Assembly (NCBI RefSeq): GCF_021228795.1
Contig: NZ_CP089309.1
Location: 3,162,001 to 3,226,000, forward strand
Source: Thiocapsa bogorovii
Lineage (GTDB): Bacteria; Pseudomonadota; Gammaproteobacteria; Chromatiales; Chromatiaceae
DNA length: 64,000 bases
Reading direction: 5' to 3'
This document shows positions 42,878 to 52,029 of the stretch, in pieces. The stretch's first letter is position 1. Every line of letters starts with the position of its first letter. A program made the translations under genes and the position numbers. The notes beneath the pieces were generated by a model. It did no database searches. It was not told the DNA's origin and worked only from the letters and a program-made list of their open reading frames with translations.

Positions 42878-43963
42878 GTGGTGCGGTCGCTTGAGAGTAA
42901 TTTGTTCATGACGGCCGACTCCGAGCGCCGGCCGGATGCTTGTCCCGTCGTCTGCACCATCGTCCTCAATTGGAATCGCCCCGATGAGACCTTGGTCTGT
43001 CTCAATGCGCTGCTGCCGTCGGTTCTCGGCGGGGTAACCGCGCTGATCATCTGCGACAACGGATCGGATGATGACTCGGTTCCGCGGTTCCGGGATTGGG
43101 TGGCGCGTGCCATCGTGCCGGACCGTGACGACCGATCCCCGTCCGATTGGGACGTGCTGCTGATCCATTCGCCCCGGAATCTCGGCTACGCGGGCGGTAA
43201 CAACCCAGGCATCCTTCGGGCCCTGTCCCGCGGCTTTCGGTATATCTGGATCCTGAACAACGACATCGAAGTGGCTCCGGGGGCACTCGATGCTTTGGTC
43301 GACTGTGCCGACCGGGACGCGTCGGCGATGATTTTCGGAAGTACAGTGCTGGATTTTACCGCACGTGAGAAGGTTCAGTATGCCGGGGGCGCCCGCTACT
43401 TGGCGCCGCTGACGATGGTTCGAAATCCTTACCGCGGCATGCCTGTGGATCTTGTGCGTGCGGCGTCGAGGCCCCCCAAGTCCCCGAAGCTCGATTACGT
43501 GTCGGGGTGTGCCATGTTTTGCCGTGCCGAGCTTTTCCGGTCCTACGGGTTGTTGGACGAGCGCTTTTTTCTCTACTTCGAGGAGCTGGACCTGGCGCAT
43601 CGGCTACCGGACCCGACGTCTCAATTGAAGTGGTGCCCTGAGAGTCTTGTCTTCCATCACGAGGGCCATTCGACAGGAGGGCGATCCGCCTGCAACGGAA
43701 CCGAGTCGGTTCGAAGCAGTTATCACGAGAACTTGAGTGCCCTGCGTCTCACGAGAAAGCATTGGCCCGGTTATCTGCCGATCGCGATGCTTGCGAGGCT
43801 TTGCGGCAAGTCGCTCGCTGCGGTTTTGAATGGGCGATGGCATCTGTTGAGGCCTTTGATTCTTGCCTTCCTGGATTTCCTGAAGGATCCGGACGGACGC
43901 CATGGCGGGCGGAGCGAACCCCCGATCACGGAGGAGATCCTCGCTTGCCGGAATCGCTCGTGA
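42878..43963 (+). CDS. family 2 glycosyltransferase, rhamnosyltransferase-like
   Basis: 361 residues from a GTG at 42878, chosen because AGAGGAGG lies six bases before it; ATG 42908 and TTG 42839 are weaker. GT2 signatures: CTIVLNWNRPDETLVCLNAL, IICDNGSDDDS, NLGYAGGNNPGI, then YIWILNNDIEVAPGALDAL with the NND metal motif. FFLYFEELDLAHRL carries the usual ED pair. The C terminus has hydrophobic helices that may touch the membrane. First gene of a plus-strand run of seven glycan genes; its stop overlaps the next start (GTGA). Confidence 0.85.
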   Translation: MVRSLESNLFMTADSERRPDACPVVCTIVLNWNRPDETLVCLNALLPSVLGGVTALIICDNGSDDDSVPRFRDWVARAIVPDRDDRSPSDWDVLLIHSPRNLGYAGGNNPGILRALSRGFRYIWILNNDIEVAPGALDALVDCADRDASAMIFGSTVLDFTAREKVQYAGGARYLAPLTMVRNPYRGMPVDLVRAASRPPKSPKLDYVSGCAMFCRAELFRSYGLLDERFFLYFEELDLAHRLPDPTSQLKWCPESLVFHHEGHSTGGRSACNGTESVRSSYHENLSALRLTRKHWPGYLPIAMLARLCGKSLAAVLNGRWHLLRPLILAFLDFLKDPDGRHGGRSEPPITEEILACRNRS

Positions 43964-45189
43964 CGGGACAGATCGCGCGGCCTCGAGCCGGGCGCTCGGC
44001 CGGGGCCGAGATGGATGCCGATTCGAGGACCGCTGCTCCGCCTCCGGGGGCGCTCTTGGTCGGCCTGCATATCGATCGACGGGGCGGCCTTGAGGGCTAT
44101 ACCGTCGATCTGGGTCACGGCTTGCAGCGTCTCGGTTGGAAGGTCGAGGCCGTGAGTGTCCTCACGCCGGACCAAGGGGCCTGCGAGGGGCTCCCGACGC
44201 AGGGACTGATGCCGGAGTGGATGTCAGAGTCCCTCTTTGCACGTTTCTGGCAACGGGCCCTGGGTTTCCATCTCAAGCGCAGGCGTCGGCATCCCGACGT
44301 CGTCATCGCGGTCCACCCCTATACGCTAGCGCTGGTCGGCCGGTACGCGCGACGGGTCGGGGTGCCTTATGTCGGCATCTTTCACGGGCTCGAGGCCTGG
44401 GCGGATTGGTCACACGCCTTCGCACGCGGGATTCAGGCCTCTCCGGTTCTCGCCGCGGTCAGCCGGTTTACGGCACAGTCGGTTGAGCGTCGATTGACCC
44501 GAGCGGAACCCGGGGTGTTCTGCTTACCGCCGTACGTCGATACCACGCGCTTCGTTCCCGGCCCATCGCCCGAACGCCGTGACGACGTCGCGGTTCTCTT
44601 GACCGTGAGTCGGCTGTCGGCCTGGGACAGATATAAAGGGCATGACTTGGTGTTAGCCTCCATGCCTGACGTGCAGGCGCGGCTCGGTCGCCCGGTTCAC
44701 TATTGGGTCGTCGGGGACGGCGACGATCGATCGCGGCTTGAGCTGGAGGCCCGTCGACGAGGCCTCGCGGACCGCACGCATTTCCGGGGGCGGGTGAGCG
44801 CGTCGGAACTTTTGGACCTCTATCGGGCGGCCGATGTCTTCGTGATGCCGAGTGCCGTTGAGAAGCGCTCTGACGGAACTTGGACCGGAGAGGGTTTCGG
44901 CATCGTCTACATCGAGGCCGCGGCTTGCGGTTTGCCGGTGGTGGCTCTGGATCAAGGTGGTGCTCGGGAGGCCGTTGCGCACGGCGAGACCGGCTTGCTC
45001 GTCGATCGAACAGAGGCCGCCGTCGGCGCCGCGATGCTGCGCCTGCTCGGCGATCGTTCGCTGGGTCGTCGGATGGGCATGGCGGGCCGCGGGCGTGTGT
45101 GCCGTGAGTTCTCGGCCGATGCCTTCGATCGCCGCCTCGCGGAGTTAATGCAGAGGACCCTGTCCAGCGCGATTCCGGAGCCTGCGTGA
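43960..45189 (+). CDS. family 4 glycosyltransferase
   Basis: 409 residues using the GTG at 43960 that overlaps the previous stop; a TTG at 43945 after GGAGGAG and an ATG at 44011 are alternatives. The first 25-30 residues are not conserved. The acceptor domain starts LLVGLHIDRRGGLEGYTVDL; the donor domain has LTVSRLSAWDRYKGHDLVLA and EGFGIVYIEAAACGLPVVAL with the E-x7-E pair. Standard retaining GT4 enzyme of a surface-glycan operon. Confidence 0.87.
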   Translation: MTGQIARPRAGRSAGAEMDADSRTAAPPPGALLVGLHIDRRGGLEGYTVDLGHGLQRLGWKVEAVSVLTPDQGACEGLPTQGLMPEWMSESLFARFWQRALGFHLKRRRRHPDVVIAVHPYTLALVGRYARRVGVPYVGIFHGLEAWADWSHAFARGIQASPVLAAVSRFTAQSVERRLTRAEPGVFCLPPYVDTTRFVPGPSPERRDDVAVLLTVSRLSAWDRYKGHDLVLASMPDVQARLGRPVHYWVVGDGDDRSRLELEARRRGLADRTHFRGRVSASELLDLYRAADVFVMPSAVEKRSDGTWTGEGFGIVYIEAAACGLPVVALDQGGAREAVAHGETGLLVDRTEAAVGAAMLRLLGDRSLGRRMGMAGRGRVCREFSADAFDRRLAELMQRTLSSAIPEPA

Positions 45190-45259
45190 TGATCCCGAGC
45201 CGCATTCTAGAACCCTGCGATTCGCCCCCTAAACCGACGCCCCTAGGGATTCGTCTCGC

Positions 45260-46123
45260 ATGAGCGCTCGCGTCTGTGTCGTGAGCCTCGTGCTCGGCCG
45301 CGATGCCTACTATCGCAGCGCGCGGGAGTCCATCGCATCGGTCTTGACGAAGACACCCTTTGATCTCTGTGTCGTTTCGGATCGGGATGTCGAGGGGCTG
45401 CCGGACGCTGGTGATCGGGTCATCCGCAGGTACCTGTCTGCCGCGGTTCGGGACGACTGCCGCGCAGCTCCATTCCTGAAGAAATTCGAGGCGATACAGC
45501 TCGCGTCGGCTGCAACCCCGGCGCCCGTTCTGGTGCTCCTCGACGCCGACGCCCTATTTTTGCGCGCGACTGGCGAGGCCGACGTGACGCGCGCCCTGGG
45601 CGATGCGGAGCTCGCGATGGTGGAGCAGCCGACCGTCACCGGCTCGGGAATGACGTGTGCGGATTTCTTCGACCATTACCGCAACCACACACTGGCTTGG
45701 TTCGGTGAGGATCCCGGCGCCGTGCTCGACCCGGAGGGTTTCCGCTTTTTCAATTCTGGCGTGGTCGCGGGGCGTCGAGCGGCATTCGAGTCGCTGGCCG
45801 GTTGGGCGTCGACGACGATTGCCGGGCGCGACAGCCTGCACCGGGTCGGCAAGCATATGATTGCGGATCAGGACTACATCCAATACTGGTGCCATCGCGT
45901 CAGGCCCGGACGCTGCGCGACCCTGTCCTGGGACTGGAATCATTGCGAGCATTGGGACGAGGGGTTTCCTAGGCCCGGCGCCCGGATCGCGCATTTCAGC
46001 AACTTCTGCCACGGTCCGTCCCGCGTGCAGGTCCGGCGCATGCGGATTCTCGCGCGACGGGGACGGCTCTACGGCCTTGAAGGGCGTCTGCTGGGTTGGA
46101 TTTCGCGGATTCTTCGCGGCTGA
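45260..46123 (+). CDS. glycosyltransferase, GT-A fold with DxD motif
   Basis: 287 residues. The N-terminal strand is VCVVSLVLGRDAYYRSARES, and PVLVLLDADALFLRATGEAD near 94-113 holds the DAD metal motif, much as in GT8-type or nucleotide-diphospho-sugar transferases. FRFFNSGVVAGRRAAFESLA and IADQDYIQYWCHR are the usual acceptor and catalytic segments. A 70-base gap before and a three-base gap after place it in the operon. Confidence 0.75.
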   Translation: MSARVCVVSLVLGRDAYYRSARESIASVLTKTPFDLCVVSDRDVEGLPDAGDRVIRRYLSAAVRDDCRAAPFLKKFEAIQLASAATPAPVLVLLDADALFLRATGEADVTRALGDAELAMVEQPTVTGSGMTCADFFDHYRNHTLAWFGEDPGAVLDPEGFRFFNSGVVAGRRAAFESLAGWASTTIAGRDSLHRVGKHMIADQDYIQYWCHRVRPGRCATLSWDWNHCEHWDEGFPRPGARIAHFSNFCHGPSRVQVRRMRILARRGRLYGLEGRLLGWISRILRG

Positions 46124-46126
46124 CCC

Positions 46127-46939
46127 ATGCGTGCGACCATCGACGTTGTCTTGGTGACGTACAACTCCGGGCAGATGCTCCCGCGCTGTCTCGAGACCCT
46201 GTGCGCCTCGGACGTTTGCCGTCTGCGAGTCGTCGACAACGGGTCGAGCGACGAGACGCTCCGCTATCTCGACGCACAGGGTATCGAGCCGCTCGTGCTG
46301 AGCTCCAACCCCGGCTACGCGGTTGCCGCCAACCGAGGGGCTTCACTCGGAAGCGCGGACTATCTCGCATTCGTCAACCCCGATTGCCTCGTCCCTCCGG
46401 ATTTTTGGCACAACGCCCTGCGGCTGCTCGCCGACCATCCGTCTGCCTGCGTCGTTCCGCGCCGCTTGATCAAACCGGGTATGGTCCAGCTTGGCCGCCA
46501 GCCCGGTTACGCGGCGCTTAAGCTCCTCGGAGACATCCTCTTCGACAATTACTTCAACCTCGGCTTGAGGCGACTTCTACGGCGACTCCCGCGATACCAT
46601 GATCCTGATTGGTTCTGGCCTCACGGCGCCTGTCTAGTCATGTCGAGGCGGTGGTTCGACGCGCTGGGAGGTATGGATGAATCCTTTCCCATGTACATGG
46701 GCGATGTGGTCCTCGGGCGACGCATGTGCGAGCTCGGAGGCGTCATCCTCGAGTCCGACATCGATGTCGTCCATCTCGAGGGCGAGGGCGCGGCTGTGAG
46801 CTCCTCGCAGCGTCTGGCCCTGTTGAACGCCGGACGCACCGCCTACGCGGAACGGTTCCACGGGGCGGCGCTGGCGCGGGCCATGCGCCTGCTCGCCTGG
46901 CCCGGATTCACGCTGCGTCGGCTCTTGGTCTCCCGATGA
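46127..46939 (+). CDS. family 2 glycosyltransferase
   Basis: 270 residues. The start IDVVLVTYNSGQMLPRCLET is followed by LRVVDNGSSDETLRYLDAQG, NPGYAVAANRGA and YLAFVNPDCLVPPDF with the NPD metal motif near 85-87. WFDALGGMDESFPMYMGDVV supplies the acceptor loop, where the acidic pair is replaced by GD. Similar to rhamnosyltransferases of O-antigen synthesis. Its stop overlaps the next start (ATGA). Confidence 0.87.
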   Translation: MRATIDVVLVTYNSGQMLPRCLETLCASDVCRLRVVDNGSSDETLRYLDAQGIEPLVLSSNPGYAVAANRGASLGSADYLAFVNPDCLVPPDFWHNALRLLADHPSACVVPRRLIKPGMVQLGRQPGYAALKLLGDILFDNYFNLGLRRLLRRLPRYHDPDWFWPHGACLVMSRRWFDALGGMDESFPMYMGDVVLGRRMCELGGVILESDIDVVHLEGEGAAVSSSQRLALLNAGRTAYAERFHGAALARAMRLLAWPGFTLRRLLVSR

Positions 46940-47820
46940 TCTATTACTTTCTGCCGGATTCCGGCCATTTCGGCGGCGTGAAGGTCGCCTGTCAGTTCGT
47001 GGAGATGCTGAACACGCTCGGGATTTCGGCGGTCGTCTGCATGCGCGACGGGTTCGCGCCTCAGTGGTTCGCCGGGCGGTTCGGGGTCCTCTCCGAGGCC
47101 GATGTGATCCCGCGCATCACCGAGCGCGACATCGTCATGATCACTTGGCCGCCGGATCATCGGCGACTGGCCCATCTGCCCGGGCGTCGCGTCTGCCATG
47201 CGCAGGGGACGGATCCGCTGATGGATCCGATTTTCGCCGACTCGGACGTTCTCATTCTCACCTGCTGGGACCAGGCGACCGACTATGTGCTTACCGTGCA
47301 TGGACGCGAGTCGGTTCAGGTCGGCATCTCGATCAGCGACTGCTTCTATTTCAGCTGCGGGCTCAAGCTCGACAACCAGGTGGCCTATATGCCGAGGCGG
47401 GGGTTCCGCATCCTGCTCCGCTGTCTCCTGCGGGTGCGCGCCTTCGATTTCACTCCGATCGACGGGCTCGCAGAGGCCGAGGTGGCGCGTCGTCTTCAGC
47501 GTGCAGGCGTCTTTCTGGCGAGCGCACTCGGCGAGCAGTTCGGCCTTCCTGCCTTGGAGGCGATGGCCGCGGCCTGTGTCGTGGTCAGCGTGCCGGTGAA
47601 AGGCGGCATGGAGTACTTGCGTCACGGCGAGAACTGCCTGATCGCCGAGCCCGAGAATCTGCCGGACGCCCTGGATCGGTTGGCGCACCCGAGTCAGGCG
47701 AGCGAGCGCGCACGCCTGCGTCATCGTGCCGTGGAGACGGCGCTGGCGTATCGGCCGCAGGTGCAGCGCGAGCAGCTACGTCGTCTCCTCGAAACCGGCT
47801 TGGCCGAGCAGCTGACATGA
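46936..47820 (+). CDS. family 4-type glycosyltransferase
   Basis: 294 residues from the ATG at 46936 that overlaps the previous stop; the frame is open far upstream but that part is out-of-frame sequence of the GT2 gene. It begins YYFLPDSGHFGGVKVACQFV with the glycine-rich acceptor loop. The donor side is short; GEQFGLPALEAMAAACVVVS holds the E-x7-E motif near 193-210. At under 300 residues it is smaller than usual GT4 proteins, so the middle is compact rather than broken. Confidence 0.8.
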   Translation: MIYYFLPDSGHFGGVKVACQFVEMLNTLGISAVVCMRDGFAPQWFAGRFGVLSEADVIPRITERDIVMITWPPDHRRLAHLPGRRVCHAQGTDPLMDPIFADSDVLILTCWDQATDYVLTVHGRESVQVGISISDCFYFSCGLKLDNQVAYMPRRGFRILLRCLLRVRAFDFTPIDGLAEAEVARRLQRAGVFLASALGEQFGLPALEAMAAACVVVSVPVKGGMEYLRHGENCLIAEPENLPDALDRLAHPSQASERARLRHRAVETALAYRPQVQREQLRRLLETGLAEQLT

Positions 47821-48566
47821 GCGCCCGGGCCCTGACCTGTATCCTGGTCTCGCGCGGGCTCGATGGATTGCTCGCCGTCTGCACGGCCCATCTGGAGACG
47901 GCGTTGGCGATCGCGGGGGTCGCCGATGAGTCCAGCGTGGTGATCGTCGACAACGCCTCTCCGACCCCCTACCGAGAGGCCATTTGGTCGAAACCGGGTC
48001 GACACCTGATCCGACTCGACCGCCACCAAGCCTTCGCCTCCGCGAACAACCTGGCGGCACGGCGCTATCCGAATCCCTACCTTCTCTTGCTCAACAACGA
48101 TGTCCTGCTGCACCCGAACACCCTGGGGGGCATGTTCGATCTGATGGAGGCCGATCCTCGCATCGGGATCTGCGGGGCGCGCTTGCTCTTTCCGGACGGA
48201 TCGCTACAGCACGGCGGCGTGGTCTTCGGCGCTGGACGGCGTGGCCCCTATCATCTGGATCGCTGTCGTCCCGCCGATCTCGTGCCGATGCGTGACCGCG
48301 AATTCCAGGCCGTGACCGGGGCCTGTCTGATGGTTCGGCATGCCCTCTGGTCTGCACTCGGCGGTCTGGACGAGGAGTATGCCTTCGGGCTCGAAGATGT
48401 CGATTTCTGTCTGCGTGCGCGCGATTTGGGCTGGCGAGTCTGGTGCTATCATGGCGCGGATTCCTTGCATTTCGAGTCCATGACCCCTGGGCGCGTGCGT
48501 CTCGATGTCGGTTCACGGAGGCTTTTCATGCAGCGTTGGCAAGGCCGTTACAGCATCGATGGATAG
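47817..48566 (+). CDS. family 2 glycosyltransferase
   Basis: 249 residues from the ATG at 47817 in an ATGA overlap. GT2 features: TCILVSRGLDGLLAVCTAHL, VVIVDNASPTPYREA, FASANNLAARRYPNPYLLLL then NNDVLLHPNTL (NND motif), and GLEDVDFCLRARDLGWRVWC with the catalytic ED pair. The C terminus WQGRYSIDG ends inside the next gene's start region. Likely a rhamnosyl- or galactofuranosyl-type transferase. Confidence 0.87.
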   Translation: MSARALTCILVSRGLDGLLAVCTAHLETALAIAGVADESSVVIVDNASPTPYREAIWSKPGRHLIRLDRHQAFASANNLAARRYPNPYLLLLNNDVLLHPNTLGGMFDLMEADPRIGICGARLLFPDGSLQHGGVVFGAGRRGPYHLDRCRPADLVPMRDREFQAVTGACLMVRHALWSALGGLDEEYAFGLEDVDFCLRARDLGWRVWCYHGADSLHFESMTPGRVRLDVGSRRLFMQRWQGRYSIDG

Positions 48567-49479
48567 ACCCGCGATCACGGCCATCGTCCACACGCGCAAT
48601 TCGGCAGAGACACTTGCGAAGGCGCTGGCCTCGTTGCGTTGGGCGGACGAGCTCATCGTGGCGGATATGGACAGCCGGGACGAGACGCTCGAGATCGCGC
48701 GTCGCTACGACGCGCGCATCATTCCTTTAGATCCTGCTCCGCGCGTCGATGGGGTCAGGGATCGGGTGACCGGCATGGCCACCCACCCCTGGATCCTCGT
48801 CCTGGATTCGGACGAGTGGCTGGCCGAAGATGCCGAGTCGGCCGTCGCCTCGCTGATCGCGGAGCAGGGCGATCGGTTCGATGCCTTCGCACTGCCGCGC
48901 TACAACTACGTCGGTGAGCAGTGGCTGCGTGCCCAGCCATGGTATCCGGACAATCAGGTTCGTTTGTTTCGCCGCGGCACGGTGACCTGGCCGGACGCCA
49001 TCCATGTCTCACCGCGCATGACCACCGGTTGGCAGCGGCTGAAGGAGTTGCAGCCACCCGGGTGCCTCCACATCCACCACCGCAACTACCGCGATCTGCG
49101 CGACTTCGTGCGTCGTCAGCTCGACTATGCCTTGAGCGAGCCGTACGACGATCGCCCGGAGCGATTCGACTTCGGCGATCACGTGGCGAAGGCCTACGAG
49201 CAGCTCGCGCTAAGGCAGGCGCCCGATCGGGACGGCGATCTTTCCCAAGCGTTGGCGCTGCTCCTCGCCTGGGACGCCGTTGTGCGCGGCGTCCTGCATT
49301 GGGATTCGCTCGATCCGCGTCCGCCGCTCGGGGCGATTCAGGCGCTGCCCATCGCGTCCTGCCGGGTTCCGCGTTGGTTGGTCTTTCTGCGACGCTGGTC
49401 GGGCGCGCGCCTGCCTTGGCTTTTTCTGTTCCGCACGGCGCGTCGGATGACCGACGAGTGGCGCAGCCGACGCGCGTGA
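48559..49479 (+). CDS. family 2 glycosyltransferase, WaaE/KdtX-like
   Basis: 306 residues from the ATG at 48559, overlapping the previous gene by eight bases. It opens ITAIVHTRNSAETLAKALAS, then WADELIVADMDSRDETLEIA and WILVLDSDEWLAEDAE, where DSDEW is the metal and base motif of the LPS core beta-1,4-glucosyltransferase group. NYVGEQWLRAQPWYPDNQVR and HIHHRNYRDLRDFV are conserved in that family. Last gene of the plus-strand run; it ends 17 bases before a short inverted-repeat element. Confidence 0.85.
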   Translation: MDRPAITAIVHTRNSAETLAKALASLRWADELIVADMDSRDETLEIARRYDARIIPLDPAPRVDGVRDRVTGMATHPWILVLDSDEWLAEDAESAVASLIAEQGDRFDAFALPRYNYVGEQWLRAQPWYPDNQVRLFRRGTVTWPDAIHVSPRMTTGWQRLKELQPPGCLHIHHRNYRDLRDFVRRQLDYALSEPYDDRPERFDFGDHVAKAYEQLALRQAPDRDGDLSQALALLLAWDAVVRGVLHWDSLDPRPPLGAIQALPIASCRVPRWLVFLRRWSGARLPWLFLFRTARRMTDEWRSRRA

Positions 49480-49496
49480 GCGACGTCGAGGGTTAG

Positions 49497-49633
49497 GGCG
49501 ATTTCCGCGAAACCGCATACCCGCCGTGGGTCGGGCTTCAGCCTTACAAGAGCGCCGCAGGATGGCTATACCGCCGGGTCGGACCCAAATTCGACACAGA
49601 GCGCGTCGGGGACACGATTCTCCGGAAATCGCC
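49497..49633. mobile_element. short inverted-repeat element (MITE-like), copy 2
   Basis: A 137-base segment begins GGCGATTTCCGCGAA and ends with the complement of GGCGATTTCCGGAGAA. TAG flanks both ends (49494-49496 and 49634-49636), compatible with a 3-bp target duplication. It lies in the convergent gap between the last glycosyltransferase and the ABC exporter, and its right edge supplies part of the exporter's stop codon. The interior differs from copy 1 at 30583-30817, so only the ends are shared. Confidence 0.6.
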
Positions 49634-51426
49634 TAGGAACTGTTCTGTTCAAAGAGCGTTCGGTAGAGCGGGGAGTCGCGCAGCAACGCCGTGTGGGTGC
49701 CTTGCGCAAGCAGGCGGCCCTGATCCATGACCAGAATGGTGTCGGCGTGCCGGATGGTCGAGAGGCGATGCGCGATCACGATCACCGTGATGCGTCCGGA
49801 GAGCGCGGCCAGCGTGGCCTGAATGGCACGCTCCGATTCGGAATCCAGTGCCGCGGTCGGCTCGTCCATGATAAGCAGCGTCGGGTCGATCAGCAGGGCG
49901 TGAGCGATCGCCAGACGCTGGCGTTGGCCTTCGGAGAAGCGAGCGCCGTGGGAGCCGACACCGGTCTCCAAGCCGTCGGGAAGGCCGGCGACGAAGTCGG
50001 CACAGTGACACAAACGCAGGGCCTCGTGGATTCGATCCTCCGAGGGCGCGGGGTCGATGCCGAAGGTTAGATTCTCCCGCAGCGAGGTGCCGAAAAAGAA
50101 GGGTTTCTGGGCCACGACACCGATGCGGCGGCGCAGCGCCGCTCGGTCGATCTCCTGCAAAGGCGTATCGTCGAAGACAATGACCCCTTCGGTTGGACGA
50201 TAGCAACCCGTCAACAAGCGGATCAATGTCGTCTTGCCGGCCCCGGAGCGCCCGACGACAGCCGTGGTGCGACGGGCCGGGATCGCCAACGACAGGCCTG
50301 CGAGCGCCGCCCCGCGCGTGTCGCTGTTCGAGTACCGAAATCCGACCGCGTCGAGCCGAATCGCTGTGTGCAGATCCGTGAAGGGCCGGTCTCCGCAAGC
50401 CGCTTCCCGATGCGCGCCCGCGTCGGCTAGGAAGGTGCGCAGACGCTCGAGACTCCCGTTGTAGACCTGCATCTGCGCCCACTGTTGAGACATGGCGAGC
50501 GTTTGGGGCACCAATCTCGTGATCACCAGCAAGAAGATCCCGAGTGCGGCAAAGCCCATGCCGACCTTTGCGATCGCGAGATAGACGATCACGAAGACCG
50601 ACATGACCAAGAGCGGCTCGGTGCGCACCTGAATCAAGGCGCGGAGCCGATCGCCCTGTTTCATGTTGCGCGCGATGCGGTCGGTCACCCCGGTCAGCTC
50701 CGCGATCGCGTCGTCCTCGCGCGCACGGAGCTTGATACGCTCGATCCCGAAGATCCCGTCGCTCAGTTGCTCGCCGAGTGCCGTGTTCTGCTCGCTGAGT
50801 CGACGACTCGTGCGGTCGGCCTTTCGGCCGTGATGCCGCAGGAGCAGGCCTGTCAGCGCGAAGACGGGGGCGGCGTAGAGCGCGAGCTGCGGCGATACGA
50901 CCACGAGCAGGACGGAATAGGTGATGCTCAGTGCGCTCGCCGTCAGGAAGGCCACCTTGCCCGCGACGGCCTCCACCGCACGATCGGCTTCGACGGTGAC
51001 CAAGGCTTGCAGCTCGCCTTGCGAGCGGTTGCCCAGGAATCCGAGGTCGGCCTGCATCAGCGCCGTGATGAGCCGCCGGCGGACAGTGCGGCTGATCTCT
51101 TCCTTGAGAGCTGCCAGATGGATCTCGCGGCGGTAGAAGAGCCAGACGCGCAGGCCAAACGGCACGGCGGCCATCAAGAGCAATCCGGCGAGGATCAGGT
51201 CCGCATCCGAGGTACCGAGGAATCCGCTCAAGAGCGCCTCGAGATCCTTCATGATGCCGGTTCCGCCCGCGTCGCGGCCCATTCCGCTCGCGTAGGCGGC
51301 TATCGGGACCAGCATCCCGAGCCCGACGCCCTCCGAGACGGCAAACAGGAGCGTCAAGACCGTCAAACGGGTGATCGTTGCCCTGGAAACGCCGAGCCCG
51401 GCGAGGTCGTCGAGGATGCGAGGCAT
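49633..51426 (-). CDS. ABC transporter, fused permease and ATPase (MsbA/PglK-like exporter)
   Basis: 597 residues. Six membrane helices span about 20-310. The nucleotide-binding domain has Walker A GRSGAGKT (392-399), signature FSEGQ (497-501, a variant of LSGGQ), Walker B LLIMDEPTAALD with Asp521 and Glu522, and the switch His in VIVIAHRLST. The protein works as a dimer and exports or flips a lipid-linked substrate. Next to the glycan operon, a lipid-linked oligosaccharide is the obvious candidate (inference). Confidence 0.88.
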   Translation of the reverse strand: MPRILDDLAGLGVSRATITRLTVLTLLFAVSEGVGLGMLVPIAAYASGMGRDAGGTGIMKDLEALLSGFLGTSDADLILAGLLLMAAVPFGLRVWLFYRREIHLAALKEEISRTVRRRLITALMQADLGFLGNRSQGELQALVTVEADRAVEAVAGKVAFLTASALSITYSVLLVVVSPQLALYAAPVFALTGLLLRHHGRKADRTSRRLSEQNTALGEQLSDGIFGIERIKLRAREDDAIAELTGVTDRIARNMKQGDRLRALIQVRTEPLLVMSVFVIVYLAIAKVGMGFAALGIFLLVITRLVPQTLAMSQQWAQMQVYNGSLERLRTFLADAGAHREAACGDRPFTDLHTAIRLDAVGFRYSNSDTRGAALAGLSLAIPARRTTAVVGRSGAGKTTLIRLLTGCYRPTEGVIVFDDTPLQEIDRAALRRRIGVVAQKPFFFGTSLRENLTFGIDPAPSEDRIHEALRLCHCADFVAGLPDGLETGVGSHGARFSEGQRQRLAIAHALLIDPTLLIMDEPTAALDSESERAIQATLAALSGRITVIVIAHRLSTIRHADTILVMDQGRLLAQGTHTALLRDSPLYRTLFEQNSS

Positions 51427-51513
51427 CAGGATCCGCGCCGCAATCGCAGGGCGGGTGTTGCGGATGGATCCGGGCAGCTTAGCGGGCGCGTCTGAGACAC
51501 GTCGCCGATCGAC

Positions 51514-52029
51514 CTATCCCTTTGCGGCATCCGTCTCTTGCCGGCCCTTCCAAATCATCCAGGCACCAACCGCGATGATGGGCAGCGGCCAGAGCTGTTC
51601 GACGGAGTCAAACCCCTTGAACACGCCCCATGCGATCAGGAATAGGATCGCGCCCAGCGTGATCGTGCGCGCACTCCGGCGAAGCCCACGCCGAAGATCG
51701 CCGCGCAGTGCGTCGGTGAAGAGGACGCCTAATCCGGCGAGAATCGGATACAGCGCCCAGAGATACGACCAGCTCCCCCAATCCCCGGTGCTGTTTTGAT
51801 AGAGCAGGATCAAACCCGTGCCGACAAGCAGGATGCCCGGCGTCGCGATGCGGCGTGCGGAGAGGAGTCCGATCCCCAGCGAAACAACCCCGAGGGCGAC
51901 GATGACGAGCGGCCAGCGGTCGGCGAGGTCGAGCCAAGGTGTGATTCCTGGGATAAGCTGCGCGGCTCCGGCGACGAGTCCGACCGCGATCAGCGTTGCT
52001 CCGATCAAGACGTTTGAGGGTCGTTCCAT
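51514..52029 (-). CDS. small polytopic membrane protein, LiaF/DUF5668-like
   Basis: 171 residues with six short helices arranged as hairpins (about 8-27, 39-57, 63-80, 88-108, 122-138, 144-160). Pairs such as WPLVIVALGVVSLGIGLL and LWPLPIIAVGAWMIWKG resemble LiaF-like transmembrane repeats with a W-P start. No soluble domain. It is 87 bases upstream of the ABC exporter on the same strand and may be co-transcribed. Function unknown. Confidence 0.65.
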   Translation of the reverse strand: MERPSNVLIGATLIAVGLVAGAAQLIPGITPWLDLADRWPLVIVALGVVSLGIGLLSARRIATPGILLVGTGLILLYQNSTGDWGSWSYLWALYPILAGLGVLFTDALRGDLRRGLRRSARTITLGAILFLIAWGVFKGFDSVEQLWPLPIIAVGAWMIWKGRQETDAAKG

